64,000 bases of DNA from an uncultured Pelagibacteraceae bacterium (GTDB lineage Bacteria; Pseudomonadota; Alphaproteobacteria; Pelagibacterales; Pelagibacteraceae). The position numbers were made by a program, and so were the translations under genes. Below are positions 19,323-30,716 of the stretch, piece by piece. The stretch spans positions 1-64,000 of the forward strand of contig CACDYR010000006.1 of assembly GCA_902557155.1 (NCBI GenBank), read 5' to 3'. The notes under the pieces were generated by a model. The model worked only from the letters and a program-made list of their open reading frames with translations, made no database searches and was not told the DNA's origin. Within the stretch, counting starts at the first letter, position 1; every line of letters starts with the position of its first letter.

Positions 19323-19808
19323 TTATCTATGGATATTGTCAGCTTTAATATTAGCCTCCAAAACATTCTCCCATCTATCACCATTATCTAATAACTTTTC
19401 TTTAGTGTAATAAAGTTCTTCTCTTGTTTCCGTTGAAAACTCAAAATTTGGACCTTGTACTATTGCATCTACTGGGCAAGATTCTTCACATAAACCGCAA
19501 TAAATACACTTCATCATATCAATATCGTAACGTGTTGTTTTTCTACTTCCATCTTCTCTTTCAGCTGACTCGATTGTTATTGCCTGTGCTGGGCAAACTG
19601 CTTCACATAATTTACAAGCAATACATCTTTCTTCTCCGTTTGGATATCTTCTCAAAGCATGCTCACCTCTAAAACGGGGACTAATTTTACCTTTTTCAAA
19701 TGGGTAATTAATTGTTTTTTTTGATTTAAATAATTCTTTTATAGCAATTAACAAACCACCAATGAAGTCTGTCATCAATATAGTTTTAAAAAATCTTGAT
19801 ATCTTCAT
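19323..19808 (-). CDS. nuoI: NADH-quinone oxidoreductase subunit I
   Basis: The ferredoxin-like subunit of complex I, carrying clusters N6a and N6b in the peripheral arm. The 161-residue protein has two [4Fe-4S] motifs, [12 protein letters not shown] and [12 protein letters not shown], in the expected spacing. The N-terminal amphipathic helix region and [18 protein letters not shown] are typical of the alphaproteobacterial/mitochondrial (TYKY) form. It lies two bases from both nuoH and nuoJ. Confidence 0.97.
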   Translation of the reverse strand: MKISRFFKTILMTDFIGGLLIAIKELFKSKKTINYPFEKGKISPRFRGEHALRRYPNGEERCIACKLCEAVCPAQAITIESAEREDGSRKTTRYDIDMMKCIYCGLCEESCPVDAIVQGPNFEFSTETREELYYTKEKLLDNGDRWENVLEANIKADNIHR

Positions 19809-19810
19809 TA

Positions 19811-20809
19811 TTAATTCACAGGTAAAAGGTTAAAATAAAACAAATAGCTAGCTGTTAATACCACCCAAATTAAAGAAAGAGGAAGAAAAACTTTCCAACC
19901 AAGTCTCATTAATTGGTCATATCTATATCTAGGTACTATCGCCTTAACTAAAGCAAAAAGAATGAATAAAAGAAGAATTTTTAATATTAACCATATTGCA
20001 CCTGGCACTAACGTAAATGGATAAACATCAATTGGTGACATCCAGCCACCTAAAAATAATATTGCTCCCATTGCACACATCAATAAAATATTTGCATATT
20101 CACCTAACCAAAACATTGCATACATCATTCCTGAATATTCTGTTTGATAACCAGCAACCAACTCTGCTTCTGCTTCCGGTAAATCAAAAGGTGGTCTGTT
20201 GGTTTCAGCTAAAGCGGAAATAAAGAATATTACAAACATTGGAAATAATGGGATTACAAACCACATTTTTTGTTGAGCAATAACGATGTCGTTTAAATTT
20301 AATGAACCAACACAAAGTAAAACATTGATAATTATTACCCCAATTGAAACCTCATAGGACACCATTTGAGCTGCAGAACGAATTGCTCCTAGAAAAGGAT
20401 ATTTAGAATTGGATGCCCAGCCTCCCATTATTATTCCATAAACACCAAGTGAAGAAACAGCAAATAAGTAAAGAATTCCAACATTGATATCGGCTAAAAC
20501 CTGAGTTGCGCTAAATGGAATTACAGCCCATGCTATCAAAGCTAAAGTCATCGTGACTATAGGAGCTAGTATAAAAATTACTTTATTTGAGCTAGATGGA
20601 ATAATGATTTCTTTGAATATATATTTTAAAGCATCTGCTAAAGATTGTAATAAGCCAAAAGGACCAACGACGTTAGGTCCTTGTCTTTTTTGAACAAAGG
20701 CCCATACTCTTCTATCTAGCCAAACTATCATCGCTACGGAAACTAGAACAGGAACTAGTAAAAACAAAATCTTATAAACTTCTTGAAAAACTATACTCAA
20801 GTATTCCAT
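19811..20809 (-). CDS. nuoH: NADH-quinone oxidoreductase subunit H
   Basis: The membrane subunit that forms much of the quinone-binding chamber. The 332-residue, eight-helix protein has [40 protein letters not shown] (the conserved acidic loop) and [13 protein letters not shown] [14 protein letters not shown] near the C-terminus. Length is normal. It sits one base after nuoG and two before nuoI. Confidence 0.97.
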   Translation of the reverse strand: MEYLSIVFQEVYKILFLLVPVLVSVAMIVWLDRRVWAFVQKRQGPNVVGPFGLLQSLADALKYIFKEIIIPSSSNKVIFILAPIVTMTLALIAWAVIPFSATQVLADINVGILYLFAVSSLGVYGIIMGGWASNSKYPFLGAIRSAAQMVSYEVSIGVIIINVLLCVGSLNLNDIVIAQQKMWFVIPLFPMFVIFFISALAETNRPPFDLPEAEAELVAGYQTEYSGMMYAMFWLGEYANILLMCAMGAILFLGGWMSPIDVYPFTLVPGAIWLILKILLLFILFALVKAIVPRYRYDQLMRLGWKVFLPLSLIWVVLTASYLFYFNLLPVN

Positions 20810-20810
20810 A

Positions 20811-22838
20811 TCAACCTTCTGTACCTGTTGATTTTAGATTTAATTTTGAGTTATTGCATTCAATCATTGTTTTTGATGATCTAGCAATAACATTTGAAAA
20901 ATAATAATCTTTAACTTTAATTGTTAAATTTTCATTTTGAAATTCATAATTAGAATTATTACTTTCATTTACTTGTTTTTCCTTTTGTAAATTTAAATAA
21001 TTAAACATGCTGCTTTCTAATTCATCTTTGTCGTTAAATAATTTTCTATTATTCATAAATTCAGCTAGTTCATTAATTATTTGCCAATCTTCTTTTGCCT
21101 CACCTGGTGGATAAGATGCTTTGAAGGCTTTTTGAATTTTTCCTTCTAAATTAGTGAAATATCCGTCTTGTTCAGTATAAGCAGCGCCTGGTAAAATAAT
21201 ATCTGCAGACTCAGCACCTTTATCACCATGACTACCTTGGTAAATTATAAATTCATCTTTTTTATCAAATTCTATATTGTCTTGACCTATAAGATAAACA
21301 ATATCAAATTTATGTTCTTTTAAATCACTTATTAAGTTATTTTCATTATTAATTATTCCAAGATCAATATTTCCTACAGTTGCTGCATCAGTTGACAAAA
21401 TATTTAAAGAGTTCCATTCATCTGAAATTTTATTATTTTTTGATAAAAATTCTTTTGTTTTATTAAACAAAAATTCTGAAGATTTTAATCTAAGTAGAGA
21501 CTCACCAATAATGATTATTGGTTTTTTTGAATTTAAAATTTCTTTAGATACGTCATGATTTCCTTCAAGAATATTATTTAAAGTTTGTGTTTGACCATCT
21601 AAACTTTGATAAGGATAAGTTAAATCACCAACATCATTTAGTGAAATAATTTTTGTATTATTGTTTAAGTAAGCTTTTCTAATTCTAGCATTTAAAATAG
21701 TTGCTTCATATCTTGGGTTTGCACCTACTATCAAAATTAAATCTGCTTCTTCAATGCCATTTATTGAAGAATTGAATAAATAGTTTTCTCTTTTTGAAGT
21801 ATTTATAAATCTGTTATCAGATCTTGTGTCGTAATTTTTAGTATCAATTGTTCGATCAAAAAATTCTTTAAAGATATAACTGGTCTCCATATTAGTTAAA
21901 TCCCCAACAAAACCACATATTTTTTCTTTTGATGTGTTTTCAAATTTAGATTTAATTATTTTATACACTTCATCCCATGAAGCCTTTTCAAATTTGCCGT
22001 TGTATTTGATAAATGGAGTATCTAATCTTTGATGTAGAAGACCATCACAAGCATATCTTGTTTTGTCTGAGATCCATTCCTCATTGATATCTTCATTAAT
22101 AATCGGAAGTACTCTTTTGACTTCCCAATCATATGTATCTACTCTTACATTTGATCCAATTGCATCCATTACATCAATTGTTTCTGTTTTCTTTAGTTCC
22201 CATGGTCTAGCTTCAAATACATAAGGTTTTGATGTTAGGGCTCCTACAGGACATAAATCTACAACGTTTGCAGACAATTCAGATTGCATTGATTGCTCTA
22301 GGTAAGTTGTAATTTGCATATCTTCACCTCTTCCAATAGCACCAAGCTCTGGAACTCCAGCAACTTCCGTTGCAAATCTCACGCATCTCGTACAGTGAAT
22401 ACATCTTGTCATTTGAGTTTTAATCAATGGTCCCATATTTTTTTCAGGAACTGCTCTTTTGTTTTCTTTAAATCTTGATTTGTCTACTCCATAATACATT
22501 GATTGATCTTGAAGATCGCATTCACCACCTTGATCACATACTGGACAATCTAAGGGATGATTAGCTAATAAAAATTCCATCACTCCCTTACGAGCTTTTT
22601 CTACTAAAGCAGTATTTGTTTTAATATTCATACCTTCAGAAGCTGGCATAGCACATGAAGCAATTGGTTTAGGAGATTTTTCCATTTCAACTAAACACAT
22701 TCTACAATTACCTGCTATCGATAATTTTTCATGGTAACAAAATCTTGGAATTTCTACTCCAGCTTTTTCACAAGCTTGAAGAACAGTTAAACCTTCTTCA
22801 ACTTCAACTTCGATTTCATTTACTTTTAATTTAAGCAT
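20811..22838 (-). CDS. nuoG: NADH-quinone oxidoreductase subunit G
   Basis: The large iron-sulfur subunit of the complex I peripheral arm. The protein from this start is 675 residues. It has an N-terminal [2Fe-2S] site ([15 protein letters not shown] and a later Cys), the His-ligated [4Fe-4S] site [16 protein letters not shown], and [10 protein letters not shown] with a distal Cys, then a molybdopterin-oxidoreductase-like C-terminal domain. I chose the ATG at 22836-22838 ([11 protein letters not shown]) rather than one 27 bp upstream: the family starts there, and this reduces the overlap with nuoF from 35 to 8 bp. The C-terminal half is more divergent than the N-terminal half, as usual. Confidence 0.95.
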   Translation of the reverse strand: MLKLKVNEIEVEVEEGLTVLQACEKAGVEIPRFCYHEKLSIAGNCRMCLVEMEKSPKPIASCAMPASEGMNIKTNTALVEKARKGVMEFLLANHPLDCPVCDQGGECDLQDQSMYYGVDKSRFKENKRAVPEKNMGPLIKTQMTRCIHCTRCVRFATEVAGVPELGAIGRGEDMQITTYLEQSMQSELSANVVDLCPVGALTSKPYVFEARPWELKKTETIDVMDAIGSNVRVDTYDWEVKRVLPIINEDINEEWISDKTRYACDGLLHQRLDTPFIKYNGKFEKASWDEVYKIIKSKFENTSKEKICGFVGDLTNMETSYIFKEFFDRTIDTKNYDTRSDNRFINTSKRENYLFNSSINGIEEADLILIVGANPRYEATILNARIRKAYLNNNTKIISLNDVGDLTYPYQSLDGQTQTLNNILEGNHDVSKEILNSKKPIIIIGESLLRLKSSEFLFNKTKEFLSKNNKISDEWNSLNILSTDAATVGNIDLGIINNENNLISDLKEHKFDIVYLIGQDNIEFDKKDEFIIYQGSHGDKGAESADIILPGAAYTEQDGYFTNLEGKIQKAFKASYPPGEAKEDWQIINELAEFMNNRKLFNDKDELESSMFNYLNLQKEKQVNESNNSNYEFQNENLTIKVKDYYFSNVIARSSKTMIECNNSKLNLKSTGTEG

Positions 22839-24162
22839 TTTTTTTATCCAATAAATGTTGATCAACTAAATATGGAATATTATTTTTCTTTTGAACAATA
22901 GGATCCAAATTGTTTCTTTTCTCAATTTCTTTTTTAAAATGTCTAAGCAATCCTTGAACTGGCCATGATGAACCTTCTCCAAAAGCACAAATAGTATGTC
23001 CTGCAATTTGATTTGTAACATCACCTAACATATCTACTTCATCCTTCGTTGCATCCCCTTTTGCCATTCTCTCAAGCATTCTCCACATCCAACCAGAACC
23101 TTCTCTACAAGGTGTACATTGGCCACAACTCTCATGTTTGTAAAATCTTGCAATCCTAGCCATACATTTAATTATGTCCTGATCTTTGTTAATAACCACA
23201 ATACCTGCTGTACCAAGTCCGCTTTTTTCTTCAACACAAGCATCAAAGTCCATTTTTAAAGTTTCACATCTTTCTTTCGGTATTAATGGCATTGAAGAAC
23301 CTCCAGGTATTACAGCTTGTAAATTTTCCCATCCACCAATTACACCACCAGCATGAACTTCTATTAATTCTTTTAAAGGAATACTCATTTCTTCTTCTAC
23401 ATTACAAGGATTGTTTACATTTCCAGAAATACAAAAAATTTTGGTTCCAGTATTTTTTTCTCTTCCTAAAGAAGCAAACCATTTAGCTCCTCTTCTCAAA
23501 ATAGTTGGAACCACTGCAATTGTTTCAACATTATTAATTATTGTAGGACATCCATATAGACCTATCAAAGCTGGGAAAGGTGGTTTTAATCTAGGTTGGC
23601 CTTTTTTGCCTTCTAAACTTTCAAGCAGTGCAGTCTCTTCACCACAAATATATGCACCAGCTCCGTAATGAATATAAATATCTAAATCCCATCCTGTACC
23701 AGCTGCATTTTTACCTAATAGTTTTTTTTCATAAGCTTCATCAATTGCTGCTTGAAGTTTTTGACCATCAACAAAATATTCACCTCTTATATAAATGTAA
23801 CAGACATGTGCTTGAACTGCATAAGATGCAATCAAACAACCTTCTATTAACTTGTGAGGTTCAAATCTTAAAATATCTCTATCTTTACAAGTTCCTGGTT
23901 CAGACTCATCGCCATTAATAACTAGGTAATGTGGTCTAGATCCAACTTCTTTTGGCGCAAATGACCATTTTAAACCAGTTGGAAATCCTGCTCCACCTCG
24001 ACCCCTTAATTGAGATTCTTTAATTTCATTAATTATCCAATCTCTTCCTTTGTCAGTAATTTCTTTTGTATTTACCCAATCACCTCTCTCTTGTGACGAA
24101 GTTACATCTGAGCCTTTATCATTATATAAATTTTGAAAAATTCTATCTTGATCTTTAAGCAT
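22831..24162 (-). CDS. nuoF: NADH-quinone oxidoreductase subunit F
   Basis: The NADH- and FMN-binding subunit, entry point of electrons into complex I. The 443-residue protein shows the nucleotide/FMN loop [13 protein letters not shown], the [19 protein letters not shown] block and the N3 [4Fe-4S] motif [13 protein letters not shown] with a further Cys in the HTICAFGE region. Length is normal. It overlaps nuoE by 8 bp and nuoG by 8 bp. Confidence 0.97.
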   Translation of the reverse strand: MLKDQDRIFQNLYNDKGSDVTSSQERGDWVNTKEITDKGRDWIINEIKESQLRGRGGAGFPTGLKWSFAPKEVGSRPHYLVINGDESEPGTCKDRDILRFEPHKLIEGCLIASYAVQAHVCYIYIRGEYFVDGQKLQAAIDEAYEKKLLGKNAAGTGWDLDIYIHYGAGAYICGEETALLESLEGKKGQPRLKPPFPALIGLYGCPTIINNVETIAVVPTILRRGAKWFASLGREKNTGTKIFCISGNVNNPCNVEEEMSIPLKELIEVHAGGVIGGWENLQAVIPGGSSMPLIPKERCETLKMDFDACVEEKSGLGTAGIVVINKDQDIIKCMARIARFYKHESCGQCTPCREGSGWMWRMLERMAKGDATKDEVDMLGDVTNQIAGHTICAFGEGSSWPVQGLLRHFKKEIEKRNNLDPIVQKKNNIPYLVDQHLLDKKNA

Positions 24163-24763
24163 TTTTTAAATCCATTAAAGTTTTCCTGTTATTTTCTGGT
24201 TCATTATTTACTCTTCCTCTATATGAACCAGGTTTTGGAGTTTCTCCATTTAAAATTTTATCTAAAATATCTAAAGTTTTTTGTTTATCTAAATCTTCAT
24301 AATAGTCATCATTAATTTGCATCATTGGAGCATTGACACATGCACCCAAACATTCAACTTCCATCCAAGAACAGCTTTTATCATTTGATAATTCACATTC
24401 GTTTTCAGAAATTTTTTCTTTACAGGCCTCAACTAATTGATTTGCACCTCTTATCATACATGGTGTTGTGGTGCATACTTGAACAAAGTATTTGCCGACA
24501 GGAGCTAAATTATACATTGTATAAAAAGTAGCTACTTCATAAACTTTAATATACGGCATATCTAAAAACTTAGCGATGTACTTCATTGCAGCTAATGGTA
24601 TCCAGTTATTATTTTGTTTTTGAGCAATATAAAGTAAGGCCATTACAGCACTTTGTTGTTTACCTTTAGGATATTTTGCAACGATAACATTTGCTGCTTC
24701 TAATGATGAAGCGTTAAATTCAAAACTTTCAGGCTGATCTTTTGCTGGTCTTCTTAAACTCAT
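24155..24763 (-). CDS. nuoE: NADH-quinone oxidoreductase subunit E
   Basis: A thioredoxin-like subunit with the N1a [2Fe-2S] cluster, paired with NuoF. The 202-residue protein has the ligand pattern CTTTPC followed about 40 residues later by [10 protein letters not shown]. An [14 protein letters not shown] region lies in the N-terminal helical domain. A C-terminal tail of about 30 residues after [10 protein letters not shown] resembles the alphaproteobacterial form. It overlaps nuoD by 4 bp and nuoF by 8 bp. Confidence 0.96.
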   Translation of the reverse strand: MSLRRPAKDQPESFEFNASSLEAANVIVAKYPKGKQQSAVMALLYIAQKQNNNWIPLAAMKYIAKFLDMPYIKVYEVATFYTMYNLAPVGKYFVQVCTTTPCMIRGANQLVEACKEKISENECELSNDKSCSWMEVECLGACVNAPMMQINDDYYEDLDKQKTLDILDKILNGETPKPGSYRGRVNNEPENNRKTLMDLKNA

Positions 24764-25935
24764 CTATCTACCTCACCAAAAACAATATCTAAAGAACCTA
24801 ATACCGCAGGAACATCAGCTAACATATGACCTTTAATTAGATAATCCATTGATTGTAAATGTGAAAAACCTGGTGCTCTTATTTTGCATTTGTAAGGTTT
24901 ACTTGATCCATCTGATATTAAATAAACACCAAATTCTCCTTTTGGTGCCTCAACAGCTGTATAAATTTCATCTTTTGGAACTCTATATCCCTCTGTGAAA
25001 AGTTTAAAATGATGTATTAAGGCTTCCATTGATTGTTTAATTTCTGCCTTAGGTGGAGGGCTAATCTTGCCATCTAATGATTTAATAGGACCCTTTTCCA
25101 TTTTAGCTAAACATTGTTTGATAATTGAAACACTTTCTTTCATTTCTTCAATTCTGCATAAATATCTATCGTAACAATCACCATTTTTTCCAACTGGAAT
25201 TTTAAAATCTAAACTTTCATAGCAGTCATAAGGTTGAGATTTTCTTAAATCCCATGGAACACCTGAACCTCTAATCATAACTCCTGAAAAAGAATAATCT
25301 AAAGCATCTTCTTTTGTGACTACTCCTATATCGACATTTCGTTGTTTAAAAATTCTATTGTCAGTTAACAAGCTTTCTAAATCGTTAATTATTTTTGGAA
25401 AAGTTTCACAAAATTTTGCAATATCTTCTTCTAAACCTTTTGGCAAATCTTGATGAACACCTCCTGCTCTAAAATAATTTGCATGAAGTCTTGATCCTGA
25501 AGCTCTTTCGTAAAATGTCATTAGAGTTTCCCTTTCCTCAAAACCCCAAAGAGAAGGGGTTAATGCTCCAACATCAAGAGCTTGAGTTGTAACATTTAAA
25601 ATATGACTTAAGATTCTTCCAATTTCGCAAAATATAACTCTTATATATTGCGCTCTAATTGGTACATCTATTTGAAGTATTTTTTCGATAGCTAGTGCGA
25701 AAGCATGTTCCTGATTCATTGGAGCGACATAATCTAATCGATCAAAATAAGGAACTGCCTGCATATAAGTTTTGTTTTCTATGAGTTTTTCTGTTCCTCT
25801 ATGAAGTAAACCGATGTGAGGATCCGCCTTCTCTACCACTTCTCCATCAAGCTCTAGAATTAATCTAAGAACACCATGAGCCGCAGGATGCTGAGGGCCA
25901 AAATTTAAATTTAAATTTTTAATTTTTTTTGTCAT
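24760..25935 (-). CDS. nuoD: NADH-quinone oxidoreductase subunit D
   Basis: The 49-kDa homolog that forms the quinone site with NuoB. From the chosen start the protein is 391 residues, opening [21 protein letters not shown], with the quinone-headgroup-binding His in the PQHPAAHG loop. [12 protein letters not shown] and GVHQDLP are also present, and the C-terminus ends DIVFGEVDR as in the family. A start 78 bp upstream is open but would add 26 residues without family support and would overlap nuoC by 95 bp. With this start the overlap is 17 bp. Confidence 0.95.
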   Translation of the reverse strand: MTKKIKNLNLNFGPQHPAAHGVLRLILELDGEVVEKADPHIGLLHRGTEKLIENKTYMQAVPYFDRLDYVAPMNQEHAFALAIEKILQIDVPIRAQYIRVIFCEIGRILSHILNVTTQALDVGALTPSLWGFEERETLMTFYERASGSRLHANYFRAGGVHQDLPKGLEEDIAKFCETFPKIINDLESLLTDNRIFKQRNVDIGVVTKEDALDYSFSGVMIRGSGVPWDLRKSQPYDCYESLDFKIPVGKNGDCYDRYLCRIEEMKESVSIIKQCLAKMEKGPIKSLDGKISPPPKAEIKQSMEALIHHFKLFTEGYRVPKDEIYTAVEAPKGEFGVYLISDGSSKPYKCKIRAPGFSHLQSMDYLIKGHMLADVPAVLGSLDIVFGEVDR

Positions 25936-26524
25936 TATTCTCAATTTCTTCTTTAATGTATCTTGTTCCTTCCCAAGGACTTTCGTAATCGAAATTTCTA
26001 TAATTTTGTTCAAGCTTTACTGGTTCGCTAATCACTTTTTTTTGATCTTCGCTATATCTAACTTCTGAATGACCTGTTAATGGAAAATCTTTTCTTAATG
26101 GGTGGCCTTCAAATCCATAATCAGTTAGTATTCTTCTTAGATCTGGGTGATCCTTGAAAGATACCCCATACATATCAAAAACCTCTCTCTCCATCCAGTT
26201 TGCTGATGGAAAAATGCTAGTTAATGACGGAATAACTTCATTTTCAGCAATTAAATATTTTACAATCAATCTTTGATTAAATTCATGACTTAAAAACAAG
26301 TATACTACTTCAAACCTTTGATTTTGTTCTGGGTAATCAACAACTGTTATATCTATTAGTTGTCTAAATTTGGTATCTTGATTTGTTTTTAAAAAAATAG
26401 CGACATCAATAATGTCTTCCTTATCTGTTTCAATATAAATTTGGTTATGTTTAACTTCTGTATTGTTAATTTTGGTAGTTAACTCAGAATTAATTTTTTT
26501 TTCTAGATCTTCTAAACTTTTCAT
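25919..26524 (-). CDS. nuoC: NADH-quinone oxidoreductase subunit C
   Basis: The 30-kDa homolog of the complex I peripheral arm. It has no cofactor and helps hold NuoD. The 201-residue protein contains the family signature [26 protein letters not shown] (read in two parts) and [18 protein letters not shown]. Length is typical for the unfused form. It lies two bases after nuoB and overlaps nuoD by 17 bp. Confidence 0.96.
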   Translation of the reverse strand: MKSLEDLEKKINSELTTKINNTEVKHNQIYIETDKEDIIDVAIFLKTNQDTKFRQLIDITVVDYPEQNQRFEVVYLFLSHEFNQRLIVKYLIAENEVIPSLTSIFPSANWMEREVFDMYGVSFKDHPDLRRILTDYGFEGHPLRKDFPLTGHSEVRYSEDQKKVISEPVKLEQNYRNFDYESPWEGTRYIKEEIENNDKKN

Positions 26525-26526
26525 AA

Positions 26527-27042
26527 CTATCTAATAAAAGATCCTTTTTTTCTAATTTTTTTTTGTAGTTGTAGTATTCCATATAACAGTGCCTCTGCTG
26601 ATGGAGGACATCCTGGCACATAAACATCTACTGGAACAATTCTATCACAACCTCTAACAACAGAATATGAATAATGATAATATCCACCACCATTTGCGCA
26701 ACTACCCATTGAAATCACATATCTTGGTTCAGGCATCTGGTCGTAAACTTTTCTTAAAGCTGGCGCCATTTTATTTGTTAAAGTTCCTGCAACTATCATA
26801 ACATCTGATTGTCTAGGGGAACCCCTTGGAGCTGCTCCAAATCTTTCTAAATCATATCTCGGCATAGCTGTTTGCATCATTTCCACAGCACAACAAGCTA
26901 ATCCAAAAGTCATCCAATGTAGTGATCCTGATCTTGACCAGTTAATTAAATTATCAAGTGATGTAGTTATAAAACCATTCTTACTAAAATCTTCTGCAAG
27001 TTGTTTAAATTCCTCAGGAACTTGATCTATTTTATTATTCAT
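26527..27042 (-). CDS. nuoB: NADH-quinone oxidoreductase subunit B
   Basis: Carries cluster N2, the last iron-sulfur centre before quinone. The 171-residue protein has the adjacent cysteines of [10 protein letters not shown], then [17 protein letters not shown] and [13 protein letters not shown], giving the four N2 ligands. [20 protein letters not shown] is also diagnostic. Length is normal for alphaproteobacteria. It lies 15 bases downstream of nuoA. Confidence 0.97.
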   Translation of the reverse strand: MNNKIDQVPEEFKQLAEDFSKNGFITTSLDNLINWSRSGSLHWMTFGLACCAVEMMQTAMPRYDLERFGAAPRGSPRQSDVMIVAGTLTNKMAPALRKVYDQMPEPRYVISMGSCANGGGYYHYSYSVVRGCDRIVPVDVYVPGCPPSAEALLYGILQLQKKIRKKGSFIR

Positions 27043-27057
27043 AGTGGTTTATAATTT

Positions 27058-27426
27058 TTATTCCCAGTCTAAAGCACCTTTTTTCCATTCATAAATAAAA
27101 CCTATTGTAAGTATGAACAAAAAAATCATCATTGATGAAAAACCTAATAATCCAATATTTCCAAGAGATATTGCCCATGGAAATAAAAATGCTATCTCTA
27201 AATCAAAAATAATAAATAGAATTGCAACTAAATAAAATCTCACATCAAATTCCATTCTTGAGTCCTCGAAAGGTTCAAAACCACACTCGTAGGCTGAAAG
27301 TTTTTCAGGGTCTGGTTTTTTTGGTGAAAGAATAAAGTTTATAACCACAAATGCACAGCTTAATCCTAAAGCTAAAACTAAAAATATTATTATTGGTAGG
27401 TAATCTTTTAAAAAATCAGATAACAT
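27058..27426 (-). CDS. nuoA: NADH-quinone oxidoreductase subunit A
   Basis: A three-helix membrane subunit at the quinone-site interface, with the flexible loop between helices 1 and 2. The 122-residue protein contains [20 protein letters not shown], with the conserved Cys of the loop, and [21 protein letters not shown]. It is the first gene of the complex I operon. Upstream are the tRNA-Asp and tRNA-Val genes in the same direction, so transcription could come from the short AT-rich spacer (27427-27513) or read through from the tRNAs. Confidence 0.96.
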   Translation of the reverse strand: MLSDFLKDYLPIIIFLVLALGLSCAFVVINFILSPKKPDPEKLSAYECGFEPFEDSRMEFDVRFYLVAILFIIFDLEIAFLFPWAISLGNIGLLGFSSMMIFLFILTIGFIYEWKKGALDWE

Positions 27427-27513
27427 GGAAATCTATATATCAGTTTTTATCTGTTGTTGAAGGGTTGATACGTCACATTTTCATTAATATTAACAATAAA
27501 AAATAGGAAAAAG

Positions 27514-27590
27514 TGGCGGGAGTGAAGGGACTCGAACCCTCGACCTATCGCGTGACAGGCGATCGCTCTAACCAACTGAGCTACACCCCC
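27514..27590 (-). tRNA. tRNA-Asp(GTC)
   Basis: A 77-nt cloverleaf including an encoded CCA (27514-27516). The acceptor stem pairs GGGGGTG with CACTCCC (one G-T pair). The D-loop has AGCTCAGTTGG, the anticodon loop is CTGTCAC giving GTC, and the T-arm has GGTTCGAGTCC. It lies upstream of nuoA in the same orientation, 12 bases after tRNA-Val. The pair tRNA-Val/tRNA-Asp before nuoA is a common alphaproteobacterial arrangement. Confidence 0.96.
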
Positions 27591-27602
27591 ACTTATTGTT
27601 TT

Positions 27603-27678
27603 TGGTGGGCAGTAAAGGACTCGAACCTTTGACCCCCTCGGTGTAAACGAGATGCTCTACCAACTGAGCTAACCGCCC
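27603..27678 (-). tRNA. tRNA-Val(TAC)
   Basis: A 76-nt tRNA including CCA (27603-27605). The acceptor begins GGGCGGT and pairs with the ACTGCCC 3' strand. The D-arm has AGCTCAGTTGG, the anticodon loop TTTACAC gives TAC, and the T-arm has GGTTCGAGTCC. It precedes tRNA-Asp in the direction of transcription. The glycan cassette begins directly beyond its 5' side. Confidence 0.96.
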
Positions 27679-27755
27679 TAAAACCAAATAACGCAAGTAA
27701 TTACAATATAAATTTTAATAAAGCAATAAATGTTTAATCATTTTATTAGTTAAAA

Positions 27756-29156
27756 TTAATGTATTTTCTTATATTTGTTTATTACACAATAAAGTAAGGC
27801 AAGCACAGATAGCAAAAACGAAAATTTAAGCATTAAAACAATAATATAATTTTCATAACTTTTAAAAATCCATGAAATTAAAAAAACAAAAATGCTAAAA
27901 AGATATAAATGAAAAAATATTATATTTTTTCTAATATAAAAAATTCTAATAAAAAATAATAATATCTCTTTTGTAAGAATCAAGAAACATATTAATAAAA
28001 TACTATCTTTTGAAATTAGAAAAAATAATAAAAAAATAAAAGGTAAAATGATTATACTTTCAAATATAGAATTTTTTTTAGTAATTTCATTAGCCTCATA
28101 AAGTGAAATGATTATATGTGACTGACAAGCTATAAATGTTAAAGCTAAAAAAATATTAAATAATTTGTAAAAATTATAATTAAAACTTTCTTTAAGCCAC
28201 CATCTCAAAAGATCATCAAAATAAATATCAAATAATGTTATAAAAATTGAAAAAGGAATATAGAACAAAAATAAATGTAAATTTAAAACTTTATTTCTAT
28301 TTAAATTACTCTTTTGACTAGCCAGTTTAGGCAACATTACTGATGTAATTGCATTAGAAAAAATTGATAATTTTGATGCTATCTGCTGAGCTACTGTATA
28401 ATTAATAAAAATAATTGGATTTAAAAATAATTTAATTAAATATTTATCTAAATAATCAAATATTTGATTATACATATTTGATAAGGTCATCCATAAAGAC
28501 TGATTTTTGAAACTGAAAATAATTTTTTTATTTATTGTGTAATTTTTGAACAAATAAACTGTAATAGGTAAAAAAATTAATAATAATGAAATTATTTTTA
28601 AAATTATTGAAACAGAAAATAAATCTATTTTTTTTGAATTAAATGAATAAAAATTAGATAAAATTAAAAAAGAAGGTCCAGAAATTGAAAAACCATAAAA
28701 TAATAAATTTGTTAAAGCAACAATTTTGAATTTACCCAATCCTTTTGCTATGGACTCAATATTTATAAACAAAATTGAAATAATAAGCCCTATGAAAATT
28801 AAAAAAAAATTTATTTGATTTTCTTTATAGAAAATAAAGCTTAAAAAAAAAATTATTATAGAAGAAAATATAATTGCAATTACTAATGATAAATAAATCG
28901 CATTAGAAATAATTTCACTTTTAAGTTTAATATTCTTATTCTGTATTTTAATTGATGCAATTTTTCCAATATTAAAATTAAAGATTAAAGACAATGACAT
29001 AAAAATATGAGAAATTAAAAATGAAGAATAATATTCAGGTGTTAAATATTTAAGATAAATTGGAAGTGACAAAAAAGTTAAAAGAATTGAAACCAAGCCT
29101 GGAGATGCGGAATAGAATATATTTTTTAGATTAATTTTTTTGCTCGAGTATCCCAT
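27756..29156 (-). CDS. Polysaccharide flippase-like multi-spanning protein (Wzx/MATE-type)
   Basis: A 466-residue, very hydrophobic protein with about 12-14 predicted membrane helices. It opens with GLVSILLTFLSLPIYLKYLTPEYYSSFL, the helix 1 pattern of the oligosaccharidyl-lipid flippase family (quoted here in summary). Such proteins move lipid-linked O-antigen or capsule units across the inner membrane. The call rests on topology, N-terminal pattern and the neighbouring WavE-like transferase; substrate is unknown. Codon use is extreme even for this window, dominated by AAA, ATT and TTT. Its start overlaps the upstream gene by 26 bp, so the two form one operon. No Wzy polymerase or other transferases are nearby. 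Confidence 0.78.
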   Translation of the reverse strand: MGYSSKKINLKNIFYSASPGLVSILLTFLSLPIYLKYLTPEYYSSFLISHIFMSLSLIFNFNIGKIASIKIQNKNIKLKSEIISNAIYLSLVIAIIFSSIIIFFLSFIFYKENQINFFLIFIGLIISILFINIESIAKGLGKFKIVALTNLLFYGFSISGPSFLILSNFYSFNSKKIDLFSVSIILKIISLLLIFLPITVYLFKNYTINKKIIFSFKNQSLWMTLSNMYNQIFDYLDKYLIKLFLNPIIFINYTVAQQIASKLSIFSNAITSVMLPKLASQKSNLNRNKVLNLHLFLFYIPFSIFITLFDIYFDDLLRWWLKESFNYNFYKLFNIFLALTFIACQSHIIISLYEANEITKKNSIFESIIILPFIFLLFFLISKDSILLICFLILTKEILLFFIRIFYIRKNIIFFHLYLFSIFVFLISWIFKSYENYIIVLMLKFSFLLSVLALLYCVINKYKKIH

Positions 29157-30264
29157 TATTTAAATTCCATCTTTCTTGATTAGATTTATTATATGTTTCT
29201 GTCTTCAAGTTGTATAAATTTAACCAATCAGAATATTGTAAGGATTGATTAAATTCAGATGTGTAATTGCATATAAACCTTTGCTCGTATTTCCAGTGAT
29301 ACTTATACCAAAACATATCGATAGAGCTTGTGTCAAAGATACAAAAAAGTTCTCCACATCTTTTCCACCAATCATCTAAAGACCAATCAAGTTCATAATT
29401 TAGATTTGATAAATACCTTGCACATAAGAATATTTCATTTATTACCGCAGTATTTTTTACTATTGGGTTTTCTAAATCGACATTTAACTTTTTTAAACTA
29501 TTTTCGTATTTTTCATTTTTAAAATAATTATATAATTCCTTGGTTTCAGAAAACAAACATATATCAGTCAATCCATAAACTCTATAAAGTCTACTATCAA
29601 TTGATGAGGCAAGGATTCTATTTGAAATTAAATTATTATTTTCAATTTTAAATGTCTGTAATAAAGATTTTAAAAAAATTATAGAATTTGGATTATAAAT
29701 TCTGCAATCTGTTCGAGTTTTTAGTGAAAATTTATAATTATTTTTTAAAACAAATTCTAATGCCTTAAAAGTTGATAATATTTGTAAATTAACATTATAA
29801 TTTGTTATTGGTTTTTTATTTTGAATTAAATGAAATTTATTTAAATTTTTAATATTATTTAAAAAATTTTTATTAACCTCATCTTCCCAAGTAGACAAAA
29901 CCAGCAATGCCTCAGGAAAAATTTTTGAATAGATTTTAATTGTTTCTATAACGAAATTTTCATAATTTTTTATAGGTCCTTGGATTATAATTGCAGTATT
30001 TTCTGAGTTATTTTGAAATTTAATATTTTTAAAAGTATCCTTTTCTAATTTTGGTCTAAACGAATAAGATAAAAAAATATCATTGATTTTTTGATTATTA
30101 TCAATTTTAACAATTTCTTTACCATGAACATTTTTATTAATATCTAAATTCTTTCTATCATTAAAAAATCTAAAAAATTTATTATTATCTCTTATAGATA
30201 TTAGTTTGTTAGATAATAAAGGAAATTTTAATTTAAAAATTTTTTTTATATTTTTTAAAAACAT
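29131..30264 (-). CDS. WavE-type lipopolysaccharide glycosyltransferase-like protein
   Basis: A 377-residue cytosolic protein. After about 90 variable, Lys/Asn-rich residues it shows AIIIQGPIKNYENFVIETI, LLVLSTWEDE, LKTRTDCRIYNP, and a Trp-rich block near DDWWKRCGE. Together these match the WavE family linked to LPS core and surface-glycan synthesis (named from Vibrio cholerae wavE). The TRTDxRI motif is a plausible DxD-like donor site. The family is established only as LPS-associated, so donor and acceptor are unknown. It is divergent from the downstream plus-strand GDPD-like gene with only 24 bp between starts. The exact start is uncertain because the first about 60 residues are low complexity. 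Confidence 0.72.
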   Translation of the reverse strand: MFLKNIKKIFKLKFPLLSNKLISIRDNNKFFRFFNDRKNLDINKNVHGKEIVKIDNNQKINDIFLSYSFRPKLEKDTFKNIKFQNNSENTAIIIQGPIKNYENFVIETIKIYSKIFPEALLVLSTWEDEVNKNFLNNIKNLNKFHLIQNKKPITNYNVNLQILSTFKALEFVLKNNYKFSLKTRTDCRIYNPNSIIFLKSLLQTFKIENNNLISNRILASSIDSRLYRVYGLTDICLFSETKELYNYFKNEKYENSLKKLNVDLENPIVKNTAVINEIFLCARYLSNLNYELDWSLDDWWKRCGELFCIFDTSSIDMFWYKYHWKYEQRFICNYTSEFNQSLQYSDWLNLYNLKTETYNKSNQERWNLNNGILEQKN

Positions 30265-30288
30265 TTATTTTAATATATACATATAATT

Positions 30289-30714
30289 ATGATTTTAATA
30301 TCTCATAGAGGAAATTTGAATGGAAAAAATGAAAAATTTGAAAATCACCCTGATTATATTCTCGATGCTAAAGATAAAGGTTTCGAAGTAGAAATTGATG
30401 TGTGGTTTAAAGAAAATAATTTTTACTTAGGTCACGATAAGGCTCAGTACAAAATTGATCAAAATTTTCTTGAGGATGAAAAGTTTTGGTGTCACGCAAA
30501 GTCCTCCGAAACGCTATATGAGCTTTCTAAAATAAACTGTCATTATTTTTGGCATGACACAGATGATTATACAATAACTAATAAAGGTTACATATGGATT
30601 TATCCAAACAAACCTTTGCTCAAAAATGGAATTTGCGTTTTACCAGAGAATGCAAATTATACTAATTTAGACTGCAAAGGGATTTGCTCGGATTTTATTC
30701 AGAAATACAAATAA
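30289..30714 (+). CDS. Short glycerophosphodiester-phosphodiesterase-like protein
   Basis: A 141-residue protein starting MILISHRGNLNGKN, with the GDPD His-Arg-Gly motif at residues 6-8, an E-I-D metal-ligand pattern in FEVEIDVWFKENNFYLGHD and the second catalytic-type His of that HD. The C-terminus has GICSDFI, resembling the end of a GDPD barrel. Full GDPD proteins are about 240-300 residues, so the barrel is compressed; short forms like this occur in surface-polysaccharide loci. It may hydrolyse or recognise a glycerol- or polyol-phosphate. The next gene starts 2 bp after its stop. Function is inference. Confidence 0.65.
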   Translation: MILISHRGNLNGKNEKFENHPDYILDAKDKGFEVEIDVWFKENNFYLGHDKAQYKIDQNFLEDEKFWCHAKSSETLYELSKINCHYFWHDTDDYTITNKGYIWIYPNKPLLKNGICVLPENANYTNLDCKGICSDFIQKYK

Positions 30715-30716
30715 AT

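Noticed and set aside
22839..22865. Longer nuoG start
   Set aside because: Adds nine residues before the conserved [11 protein letters not shown] and enlarges overlap with nuoF.
25936..26013. Longer nuoD start
   Set aside because: Adds 26 basic residues with no family support, fully inside nuoC.
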